DNA from: Apostichopus californicus
Lineage: Eukaryota; Echinodermata; Holothuroidea; Aspidochirotida; Stichopodidae
Assembly (NCBI GenBank): GCA_020650975.1
Contig: JAIPMN010014554.1
Span: 2,840-26,298, forward strand
Direction: 5' to 3'
DNA: 23,459 nucleotides
Positions 11,308-20,479 of the stretch are shown here, piece by piece (the first letter of the stretch is position 1; each line of letters opens with the position of its first letter). The translations under genes were made by a program, and so were the position numbers. The notes below the pieces were generated by a model that saw nothing but the letters and a program-made list of their open reading frames with translations, was not told the DNA's origin and searched no databases.

Positions 11308-12759
11308 GCAATGTTTGTCGAAAAGATCATTTCTATAGGCATATCAAAGATACTGACCTTTCAACGATATTTTTAATTTTCTATGGTAAATGCAAATTTT
11401 TGTGTCAAATACACCAAATATCCTTTCACGATGGTTCCACAAGTCCCCGTACCTCGGAATAGGGTAGCTGTTTATAGTTGTTGAATCGAGGAATCACTTT
11501 ATACGTCTCTGTCTGGTATGAAGGTATGAGGGGAGGGGGAGTAGCACACAAGTACTATTCATATCGTACTCCTTCCAATGATATGTTGAACCTGGAAATT
11601 ATCTTTGTTTAATGATGTAATTTTAAGACTTTAATGAGACCAGTTTCTTGTTATTCGCGTTTGTTGCGTTATAAAACGTTCGTGGATTTATTCGTAACTG
11701 ATCATCCGAAGAAGTCACCGGTCCCAATTTTGCGACTTACCCACTCCCACTTATACAAATAAACACTTATAATAACATAAAGACAAACAAAATATTTTGT
11801 TACAAATTCACATCGTTATGTCAAAAATGAGAAAAATGAAAAAAATGGTAACGCAAAAGAAATCAATATGTCCGAAACAAAATCAAAATCAATATTCAGT
11901 ACACTCATTTAAATTTGGATAGTTTTGGAACAAATGGACCTCCATTCAGCAAAGATAGCAAAGGTAGATGAAAAAGGCAAACCAGTTTTCTAACTCTCGC
12001 TTCTTTAAATGTTATGAATTTGTTCTATGTTGATTAATTTCACTCCATTTTCACATTATCTCATGAAATATCTTATAAGCTTCATTTTAATTTATTTTAG
12101 CATTCCAACAGTATAACACAGTAACTGCACAATAATGTGTAAAAAATATCAATGCAGATTTCTTGGTAAGAAGTTTTTAGGCGCAGGTGAGATGACTTAC
12201 TGGAATCTTGTCGCCATGTACATGCTCTAATTTAAAAGCCGATAGTCATGTCAAACACACTAAAACTGGCGCTGATTCGTTGCGTTTTAATTGAGAAGAA
12301 TATAAGTAATATAATACAATACACTTTTTTTTCCATGTTTCAAGGCATATTATTTAGTTATAAAGGATTTGTTGTTTTGTCCTTTAATCACTTCATTTTC
12401 TTATTATGGCTCTTTGAAATATTTGAGGGGATAGGGGGTGGGGGCGCAATGTGTTTAACGAAAATATAACGTCCATAGGCATTTACATGATAATGAACTT
12501 TCAACGATAGTTTTCATTTTCTATGGCAAATGCAAATTTTTGTTCAAATACACCATCCTTTAACGATGGTTCCACAAGTCCTCGTACATATAGGGTAGCT
12601 GTTTATAGTTGTTGAACCGATGAATCACTTTATACCTCTCAGTTTGGTATAAAGGGGAGGGGAGGGGGGGGGGAAGCACACAAGTACTATTCATATCGTA
12701 CTTCTTCCAATACTCTGTTGGACCTGGAAATTAGCTTTGTTTAATGATGTAATTTTAAG

Positions 12760-13249
12760 CGAGTTTGACAAAGTACTTGCAGAAAGGCTTCGTAGTTTTG
12801 TCAGAAACAACAAAATATATACATATATTGGAAAGAAACTACCGATAAAAATATCGCATACCATGTTGTCACCACATATTAATGACGTAATTGTGCTTGG
12901 GTATAGCAACGTATTCCAGGCTATGTATTCCTGATATCAATCCATCAACTTTCTCATCTAATCCAAGCTGTTCCCATCTCACCTACTGTTGGTACTAGCA
13001 TTGCCTATCTTTGACGAGCAATTTTACCATGTTATCAAATGTCAGGAATCGAATCATGCATTGTTTAGTTTCCTTCCGATTAACACCAAGTCTAGTATTT
13101 TTTTAAGGGAAAGAGAGGGAGGGTGGGGGTGGGGGCTGGTTAGGGGTTCAGTTATGGTCGATATTGAAACAAAAATTAGTTCAGCGAATGCTTTATATAG
13201 CTTTAACGATTCTTTACAATAATTGACATTATAAGAAACATCACGGTTT
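12760..13249. other. About 490-bp block present only in copy B of the duplication
   Basis: Copy A reads ATTTTAAG-ACTTTAATGAGA without interruption at 11627-11628. Copy B is split at the same point: ATTTTAAG ends at 12759 and CTTTAATGAGA restarts at 13250. The block contains a 65-codon plus frame overlapping a 72-codon minus frame and a G-rich tract (13117-13146). It has no clear terminal inverted repeats or target duplication, so either an insertion in B or a deletion in A would explain it. Confidence 0.6.
13117..13146 (+). other. G-quadruplex-type tract
   Basis: GGGAGGGTGGGGGTGGGGG followed by a fifth GGGG run fits the four-run G4 consensus. It lies within the block unique to duplication copy B. 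Confidence 0.55.
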
Positions 13250-13920
13250 CTTTAATGAGAGTTGTTTCTTGTAATTCGTGTTTATTGCATAATAATTCGT
13301 TGGCAGGTTTATGGTCACCCGAAGAAGCCGCCGGTCCCTACTTAACACCATACCCACTCCCACTCATACAGATAGAGACTTACAATAACATAAAGTCAAA
13401 CAAAAAATATTAGTACAATATGCTATGTATCATTTAGTAAAGAAACAAGTTCAGAGTGTTTCAAAACAAGGCTATCCATATTAACATCGTTTCGTCTAAA
13501 TTGAGATCGCGGTTACGAAAACGAAATCAATCTGTCCGCAAAAATATCATCGTATCAAAAGCAATATTCAGTACCATGATTTAAGTTTGGACTTGAGGAT
13601 TTCATTTTGTACATGACGATTTCGTTTACGATATGCCGATGTCACATTGAACATAACGCTATCAAGTTGGATAGTTTTGGAACAAATGTCCCTCGATAAA
13701 TCAGCCAAGGGAAGATAGCGAAGATATATTGATTGAGCTCAATAAAGGACAGACGGAGAGGGCGCTAGAGCTCTTGCTTCTTTAAATCCAATGGATTTGT
13801 TCTGTTTTCTTTTAAGTTTTTCAATCCATTCTCAAATAATCGCACCTAATATCTTATAAGCTTCGTGTTCTTTTTTTAGCATTCAAATAGTACAACAATG
13901 TAACTGCAGAATAATTTGTA

Positions 13921-14316
13921 TTGTACACAACTGTAAACACTCGTGAGATTACCTCCACAGTAAATATTCAATAACTGATCTTGTAAGGTATGACATATTC
14001 CGACTATATTATACCCAATTTGTGGATATTTATATATTTAGTGAGGCCTCGGATAATATACAATAAAATATTCAATGTAAATTAAGTACACATAATGGTA
14101 ACTAATATGTAAATTATGCAATTAACTGATTCTTGTGTAGCATTTTGGCTTCTTTAGAATAATACTTCAATACATTAGTTCCACATTCATGTATGAAAGC
14201 TAAGCATATAGCAAACTATACCCGACCTTTCATTTTCGGATGAATGAGGTATCTGGAGTGATCGAAACTTTAATTTTATTCAATGTTATTTTGTACGTCA
14301 TTTATCTTAATTTCAG
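13921..14316. other. End of intron 2: nothing recognised
   Basis: This is A+T-rich sequence between the end of the tandem duplication and the exon 3 acceptor. There is no repeat, coding or RNA signal beyond the pyrimidine/T-rich acceptor region. Confidence 0.35.
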
Positions 14317-14378
14317 TCTTATGGGGAACCATTTTATTTCTATCGTATACCCTGAACCTTCAGTCTGGTGGATGGATG
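14317..14378 (+). CDS. Internal exon 3 of NLR-like LRR protein
   Basis: This 62-nt exon has an acceptor ATTTATCTTAATTTCAG ending at 14316 and a good donor GTGAGT at 14379-14384. Entering in phase 1, the leftover A from exon 2 plus TC gives Ile, followed by LWGTILFLSYTLNLQSGGWM. It leaves in phase 0. The junction reads NVK-ILW, which completes the last LRR strand begun in exon 2. The remainder (SYTLNLQSGGWM) looks like a capping or linker segment after the last repeat. Several hydrophobic residues (TILFLSYTL) could suggest a membrane segment, but it is too short to call one. Because 62 is not a multiple of three, skipping this exon changes the downstream frame. Two other frames are open locally, but only this one agrees with the phases on both sides. 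Confidence 0.62.
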
Positions 14379-14713
14379 GTGAGTATAAAGTGGTTTATTT
14401 CTTCTTTCATCGATGCAGTATTAACGTTCAAAGAACTATCAACTTCAACTGATAAAATAGATGTATCATTGCGGAGTATGATGTTTACCGTAGTAATGTA
14501 TTTATACTACACTGCATAGTATATTTTTGCTATGACTATCTCCTAGACTACACTCTTTTTATTTATCTTTGGTGATTATTTGAGTCATTGTATTTCAATA
14601 TATGGTAAAGATCCCCGTTTTTAAATCTTTTCCGAACTTAAACCAAAGGAGGTTGGTAATTAAAGGTAAAGGAATACGTCTCTCTGCTGTAAAATATTAA
14701 CGATGAGCGCCGA

Positions 14714-14737
14714 GGGGAGGGATGGGGTGGGGCGGGG
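14714..14737 (+). other. G-quadruplex-type tract
   Basis: Five runs of three or four Gs (GGGGAGGGATGGGGTGGGGC, GGGG) have one- or two-base spacers. It is the most regular G4 candidate in the window and lies in intron 3. Confidence 0.6.
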
Positions 14738-15095
14738 AATGAGAAGAAAAGGAAGGGAGATGCTATAAATAATTAACTCTAAAAATTATTATTTCCTCCT
14801 GATCGCGGTCATATCCGACCACCGCAACGGATGTAAACCTGTAATATTATCAAACGGTATAACCAAGATTCACGTGATTTTGGGAATACTGATACCAACA
14901 ATCACGTGGGACCGGGATATTCAAATTGTTTTCTCCCTACAGGTGATTCCTATATAATCAAAAACTGAGCTCGTAACACCAACCTTACGGTTTAAGATGA
15001 TATTGAAATGTACCACGCGGACAGCACTTCATTTCTATTTAAAGTATAAATGAGCACAACATTTTGTATGCAATTACTTATAATGACCATATTTA

Positions 15096-15131
15096 TAGTG
15101 CAACTATGCCTCAGAATGCACCATTTGACAT
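15096..15131. repeat. Diverged repeat core, copy 1
   Basis: The 36-base core (TAGTGCAACTATG, GAATGCACCATTTGACAT) matches 15318-15353 without gaps and with around ten substitutions. It is followed by a G/A-GGACCC stretch. In memory it resembles a common interspersed repeat of marine invertebrates, with an AATGCACCATTTGAC-like core followed by a G-rich then C-rich tail. I cannot name the family. Confidence 0.45.
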
Positions 15132-15317
15132 TTAATTTCAAAGAGGACCCACCAGATGGAACTCGGCTTTAATGACACATCTCCTACTTTTATGAAACCC
15201 TTCAATTTACCTCCGGCCATCCCTAATAGATTCAGGTGCTACCTAAGTCACTCCGAGAAAGTTGAATTTATAACGTCACAAACTTGAATTTAGAGCTACC
15301 TATATAGACACAACTTG

Positions 15318-15353
15318 TAGTGTAATTATGGTTCGGAATGCATCACCTGACGT
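15318..15353. repeat. Diverged repeat core, copy 2
   Basis: This core (TAGTGTAATTATG, GAATGCATCACCTGACGT) is followed by GGAGGAGGGGCCCTAAGCCC at 15370-15389. Its GGGC/GCCC ends give it the G-then-C tail typical of the putative repeat family. It is spaced 222 bp from copy 1. Confidence 0.45.
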
Positions 15354-16367
15354 AATGTGTACTTGTTCCGGAGGAGGGGCCCTAAGCCCCCAGCGCGAGA
15401 GTCGGTATCAATTCGGCGTACCTCTGAACGGTCGCTCCTTTTTTAAAACAAAATCCATAATTCGTCACTGGTTCTGCTATAAAGTTTCATTTCCAATCTA
15501 AATCAGTTGGAATTTTGGCTTGAATTATCATTTTCTTTAAAAACTGTCATGTGTTTAAGGATGCTTATATAAACCTAGCGTAATGCTTACATATACATTA
15601 GATGAACCATTTCACTTTTAAATATAAGTTTTGATTTCTGACAACGGGCCAGGGGGGGTTGGCTTCATTAATATGGCAGCACCCACCCCATATGTATACA
15701 ATCGTTTACTCGCCGTTATTCCCATGGTTTAAACCTCTACATAATTTCGAAGCATACAGCTTTACAACATTCAATTGATGTTATTCAATCCTTTTATAAG
15801 ATTTAAAGGGTAAGAAGACTCGCCCAAACCGCCCTCTGAAAAAACTCCCATTGCCTGCAAGTGAAGATATTTTTGGTCGCTACACAATTATGCAGACAGT
15901 AATGAAACGTGACACCTTGTTGTCATTAGCTGGACCTGAGATATCCATCGGTGCTATGTACACTGTGTCGTGGGTATTGACTGTAACTGTGTGTATTGAC
16001 TGTACACTAGTGCCTAATTACGAACTAGCAAGGTATGTGTGTAATTACGCTGTAAGCTCGCAGTACTACCCAAGTATGAATTCGCTCGGTGTAGCAATAT
16101 ACAGTCAGGATAGGTACTGTAGAGATCATCTGACGTGCAATTGCAGAAACATTCAACAGTTTTGTCCAATACAAATGTGTTTTGCGATATAACACGCCCA
16201 GTAGGCTGCTAGTTGCAATACAGTATTTTAGTTCTGTCATGCGTTCTGTAACTAGTACTGTTGTTTAACACTGTTGTATTAATTGGGGTCGATGGTGGTA
16301 TCTAACAGTGCTGTTGCATCTCGTTCGATTTAGGTAAGATTACCGGCAACACGAGTCTTTAATCCCG

Positions 16368-16389
16368 TTAAAGCTTCTTGAAGCTTTAA
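16368..16389. repeat. Perfect 10-bp inverted repeat with 2-base loop
   Basis: TTAAAGCTTC (16368-16377) is followed by TT and then GAAGCTTTAA (16380-16389). The centre CTTCTTGAAG also fits the nTTCnnGAAn pattern of a heat-shock-factor half-site pair. That may be coincidental, since it is intronic and has only two subunits. Confidence 0.45.
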
Positions 16390-16793
16390 ATACAATTCAT
16401 AGTCAACATCAATTATTGAAGGGTCTTCTGTAATTAACACATTTGCACGATTTCCTTTTCGGTGAATATTGTCTTCATAAAGCACCGAACATTTCAAATA
16501 TTAAAACAAAAATAGGTATTGGAACGTAACAAAACATTCTTCACCTAATGAAATTAGACACCTTTCTTTATTCATTAATATTTATCAGTATAACATCATT
16601 ACTTATGTAATTATAAATACTTTTGTTAGTTTTGTTGTTGATCTTGGTATTTGAGTATTACTTTATCAATATCACCAGGAGCGTCACTATGGGGATGGGA
16701 TAGAACCACTAATAGTTGTCGGGGAAATCTTTCAATTTAAAGATGTGGGGGCTTGTCGTCAATTTACGACATTCTTAATCAGAAACAAAACTT

Positions 16794-16842
16794 CATCATT
16801 ATCATCGTCGTAGTCGTCGTATCATCATCATTATTATTATTA
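16794..16842. repeat. Compound trinucleotide microsatellite
   Basis: ATC units pass into GTC/GTA units, then ATC again, then ATT units. The compound structure suggests point mutation inside an older pure (ATN)n array. Confidence 0.8.
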
Positions 16843-17828
16843 AATACCATTGGAAAAAACCTACCACATAATTAGAGGACCAGATAGTCACTAAGCCAAC
16901 TTGCAACAATGGTTTTTCTCCTTTTTTACGACACATGTTGCCCATCAAACATTGCGCTATACCAGACATATTAAATAGTGTCAATAAAAGCGGTTGTACA
17001 CTATGGCAATATATGAATACAAGTATAATATGCCGCAAAATTAACGCATACAGCTTGATGTGAAAACAGAAATGGTTCGAGTCTTGTGAAGATGGAGGTA
17101 CAAGAAATTAATAGAGGATTGTGTCCAAAGCTGCTTAACTCATGAAACGGATGCTTATATACGATAAAGGGTATAAAAACACACCCGACATAGGTAAACA
17201 CCAACTGAAAAGCAGCTTACTTGCGTGCGTTGTGTAACAGAAAGCTTCAAAACCCGCCCTAGCCGTCCCTTGCTCTACCCAGCAGTCATTGCAGCGTCGG
17301 TCATGGACGCGGCTTCAAACATACGCCATAAAGTGGATTCCATATCGATTTGTCCCTGTTCATGGTTATACATACATGTTTCTGTTGTCTATTTTTTTTA
17401 TTCTGATTGTAATTTTCAATATGATGACGAACAGGTAGATATATCCTAACTGCTCCCATCCTGCACCTTACTACACATATACACACAGATCATCCTGAAC
17501 ACTTTTTTTGCACTGAATTAAAATTGATATAGTTGATGGTAATGACTCATGGTTTTGATTAGACTGTGTGCGATTCTCTGATTTACTACGGAAAGGTACG
17601 TAACTTTGAACGCCCAATTAACGTTTTTTTTCCCGTTACTAGCACGGACTAGATCGGATCGTTAGCAGACAGTCCACCACATAAACCAATTGAGCGATCA
17701 AGGTCCCTATTGAACGAAATTAATAATAAACCGGACGAAAAGTGCAACGTTGTCGTCCAAAACAAGGAAAAGATGGAAAAAAACCTATATAAACATGTTT
17801 CCGATCTTACACATTCCAGTGTCAACAC

Positions 17829-17856
17829 GGGGGTTGGGAGGGGGGGGGGCGGAGGG
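17829..17856 (+). other. G-quadruplex-type tract
   Basis: Runs of five, three and ten Gs plus GG and GGG, separated by short spacers, fit the G4 consensus. It lies in intron 3, about 250 bp before exon 4. Confidence 0.5.
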
Positions 17857-18106
17857 CGTATACATTTATTGGTATCCTTATCAGTAAAAAAAGATGTGAA
17901 AGGATCGTATTTTTAACCTTAAATACGCGAAGTAATAATTATTGTATATTTCGATTGATATAACGAATTTCAAATTCCCGTAAGATTACAAGAATTATTT
18001 ATCAGTGCCACATTCTTAATTTTCACTTCAAAACCGACTGAAATAACAATGGAACTAACATGACAATGTTCAGCAATTAAATGTGTCATGTACATTTTTT
18101 ATACAG

Positions 18107-18132
18107 ATGAGAGACCTTCGGCGAGAATGGAG
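18107..18132 (+). CDS. Small internal exon 4 (26 nt) of NLR-like gene
   Basis: This micro-exon is bounded by a T-rich acceptor (ACATTTTTTATACAG, ending at 18106) and a perfect donor (GAG|GTAAGT, 18133-18138). Read in phase 0 after exon 3 it encodes MRDLRREW plus two bases (AG) of a split Arg codon. If exon 3 is skipped and it is read in phase 1, it gives NERPSARME and exits in phase 0. Both readings continue without a stop into exon 5. Small size makes chance splice sites a real concern. The support is the near-perfect donor and the phase fit to both neighbours. Confidence 0.52.
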
Positions 18133-18665
18133 GTAAGTGCATTTTTATACCCTTAAAGGTAGCATTTGTCGTTTAGTGATAATTAAAAGGTGTTAACATT
18201 TATTTAAAATATTCATTCCACATATTGTTATCAGGTCACATTAGATAAAAGAACGTGACTTGATTTTTGGATTATAAAATACACAATCGCGGAACAGTAA
18301 TGACGCTTACTCTATAGTCAGGTCTATGTTCAAAAGCGGATATATCATTCAATTTTGAGGTTGAGGGGGAGGGGGGGGGGGTTGGCTGTTTTTTATGCGG
18401 ATATTTGTTTCTGGTATGTATTTGTTACTGATGAGGAGAATGGCGATGAGAAGGGGTAGAGGTATATTGGATGTGGTGTGTTTGTTACAATTACATTTGT
18501 CTTTCTAACTCGACTATTAAAAGACTATTTTGCGCAAATCCCATTTGATTTTATACAGAGAAAATACAATAGTGCAACCAATTTGCTTTAAATGAAGAGT
18601 GCCTTGTTCTCTTTTTAAGATGTTTGATCAGTTTGTAATGACATTATTGTTTTTTTTTTCTGCAG
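18133..18665. other. Intron 4 with G-rich tract
   Basis: This is the shortest intron of the model (533 bp). It contains a G-rich tract (runs of five and eleven Gs at 18365-18381) and a T-rich segment leading to the exon 5 acceptor. No other feature is seen. Confidence 0.4.
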
Positions 18666-18714
18666 GGAAACAGAATGGCAGAAGGCGAGAGTAGTTTCTG
18701 AAGAGAGTAAATAA
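18666..18714 (+). CDS. Terminal coding exon 5 of NLR-like gene, with stop
   Basis: A strong polypyrimidine acceptor (about ten T residues, then CTGCAG, ending at 18665) opens this exon. Its first G completes the Arg codon from exon 4. The reading then runs ETEWQKARVVSEESK and stops at TAA (18712-18714). The resulting tail from exons 4-5 is highly charged (MRDLRREWRETEWQK...) and probably helical, with no known domain that I recognise. In the alternative exon-3-skipped frame the exon reads GNRMAEGESSF and stops at TGA (18699-18701). The coding part is followed by a long A+T-rich region without splice sites of comparable quality, consistent with a 3' UTR. Confidence 0.58.
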
Positions 18715-20300
18715 ACCAAGTGAGATGTAATAGCAAAAACATAAATTACGTTCGTAAAACATCTGGGTACCGATACTTGATGTATATATATATCTCCGAC
18801 GATGTAATCAAGAGTGTCTATAAAATTACACCTGTTAAACTTGATTGTAAAATCTTGCTACGCGGGTATGTTGTTGATTGAAGAATGAAACCAGAACTCT
18901 CGCTTTACAACATCACAAACAAAATTTTGATTGTCTAAACAAGTACATTTCTACGTATATTTATGAGTTTAGTACGTGAAACAACTCATATATCCTCTCA
19001 AATACGGATACGGATGCCATTACCAAGAGACGATGAAGCTTTTTTCATTCTAGAGTATCATTTGACAGTCACTCGGTATAAAAAATATTTACAAGAATTG
19101 CGCTTGGTCAACAACATTTATGATTACCTTGCCCTTAAGATTAAAACAACTGAATTGTGATAAATACGGTGTGATAAATCCAGATACGTTAAGCAGTGAA
19201 TCTTGGGTTGATAATTTTCAGGTGCTATGATAGAATTATTACGTTCTTATGTATCTTTGAACATTTTTCTGTAATGTGACAGGTAGCAACTCTCATAAAT
19301 TCCAAACGCTTCATTCCTCGTACATTTTTCTCACGAGTCTAAGTGTTTATTATTTATGGTTCATTGTTTAAACTGGAAAAGCATTATTTTGTAACAAGTT
19401 ATAAAACATAATCATGATACTAGTACAAAGCAAATTAATAACCTATTTACTTGTAATGATAATACGGTTTTAATTTTATATGTATCATGTGTTAATTAGT
19501 AATTTTAGTATCATCTTACACTTTATTCTTTTGTAAAGGTCTTCGGACATATAGATAATTTGTCCTATATTCAGTACATTTGTTGTGTGTTTCATTATCT
19601 GGTTCAAAATTTGTTGACATTTTTCGTTAAGCACTTTTTGTTTTCATAATATTGAGGTTTTGACCATCTGGGAAAACTCATTAAATATGTGCAAACAATG
19701 ACGTAGAGCGTTGCGCTAATCAAAATTGGTTTTTATCCCTTAATTAGTTAATTACTGACCCATATCATTTGAATTATGTGATGTTCTTCGTTTCAAAAAA
19801 GTCAATAAAATATTCTTCCAATAAGTGCCACAAACCTGGGTTCAGCGTCTTTAAAACGAAGATAGTAAAAACAAAGGAATAATATATCTAGGTAGTTTTT
19901 CCTGTACAATGTGTATATATTACCTAATAATTATGCATAAACGTACTAGGATAAAGACAATACTTGTAAAATGGTCAATCTGCAATGACTTTTGATTGGA
20001 ATAACATATGTTTTCATGATTTTTAATGCCTACTAGATTGATTAGAACAATGTTGTCCATGGGTGTTCGTAGAAATTCCAAAAATACATTTATTCATCGT
20101 TGCTTTCTTGTTGCTTTTCATTCTCATTTTTGGAAGATAAATTCAAGTGAACATGTCTAATGTAGAAAAATGTCAGCTGATCCAAATGCTGCTAGAATTA
20201 AAGGACGTCATATCCTGTAAGATATTGTCTCCGTCGACAAGCATTAACTCGTATGTTTTATTGGTGAAATAAAGTTAATAGAAATAAAACCAGTTATTGT
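18715..20300 (+). other. Probable 3' UTR of the NLR-like gene
   Basis: About 1.6 kb of A+T-rich sequence runs from the stop codon to the paired poly(A) signals. It holds a short open frame at 18963-19160 that shows no family features and is probably chance. An earlier AATAAA at 19804-19809 may allow a shorter transcript. A Pumilio-type TGTATATA occurs at 19912-19919. The extent is inferred from the poly(A) signals and lack of good splice sites, not from transcript data. Confidence 0.4.
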
Positions 20301-20310
20301 GGTTTTTAAT
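20268..20310 (+). terminator. Paired poly(A) signals with GU-rich downstream element
   Basis: Two canonical AATAAA hexamers lie at 20268-20273 and 20283-20288. They are followed within about 10-20 bases by a GU/U-rich stretch (TTATTGTGGTTTTTAATTTG), the normal arrangement for vertebrate- and invertebrate-type cleavage and polyadenylation. This is the best-looking 3' end signal downstream of the plus-strand stop codon. Confidence 0.5.
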
Positions 20311-20411
20311 TTGTTGTTATCAATGGTGTGACCTCCCTTAAGATATAACAATATTGTAATTGTTATTTGTTTTCTACTTTTGTGTCGACCGACAGTGTGT
20401 GTTGTTTATAG

Positions 20412-20479
20412 GATCTTATGGGTGCATGTTCCGAGGCGTCATCATGTTTCAGTGATGTTGCTTCCATTCAGCGTATGAG
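20412..20479 (+). CDS. Possible isolated exon, unknown gene (low confidence)
   Basis: An acceptor-like GTGTGTTGTTTATAG ends at 20411 and a donor-like GAG|GTAAAA begins at 20480. The 68-nt segment is open in phase 0 (DLMGACSEASSCFSDVASIQ, RM) and would exit in phase 2. It is locally richer in G+C than its neighbours. It could be an exon of a downstream gene, an alternative 3' exon of the NLR-like gene, or a chance pairing of splice motifs. No partner exon was found. Confidence 0.2.

Larger units (their letters stand above)
10987..13920. repeat. Large tandem duplication: copy A 10987-12135, copy B 12136-13920
   Basis: Matching landmarks occur in the same order in both copies. They are TTTAGG-GCAGGTGA (about 11028 and 12176), TGTCGCC-TGTACATG (about 11058 and 12208), CAAACACAC-AAAACTGG, the G-rich tract (11280 and 12427), CGATGGTTCCACAAGTCC, GAAGAAG-C-CCGGTCCC (about 11708 and 13320), TGGATAGTTTTGGAACAAAT (about 11918 and 13670) and ATATCTTATAAGCTTC (about 12069 and 13849). 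Copy A is about 1.15 kb. Copy B is about 1.78 kb because of an added block at 12760-13249 and a further extra stretch near 13595-13668. No transposase coding is visible in either copy. Confidence 0.8.
14379..18106. other. Intron 3: repeats and short open frames, no supported gene
   Basis: This is presumed intron of 3.7 kb. Open frames at 15851-16192 (113 codons, plus) and at 16025-16240, 16802-17038, 17001-17204 and 17301-17486 (minus) are unrecognised. The 15851 frame includes a local duplication (GTATTGACTGTAACTGTGTGTATTGACTGT area, 15973-16003). It is Cys-rich near its end, without a known domain or splice support. Repeats and G tracts within the intron are listed separately. Confidence 0.35.

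Noticed and set aside
15851-16192. 113-codon open frame
   Set aside because: No family is recognised, an internal short DNA duplication generates part of the sequence, and it lies in intron 3 without splice support. It is noted only in the intron description.
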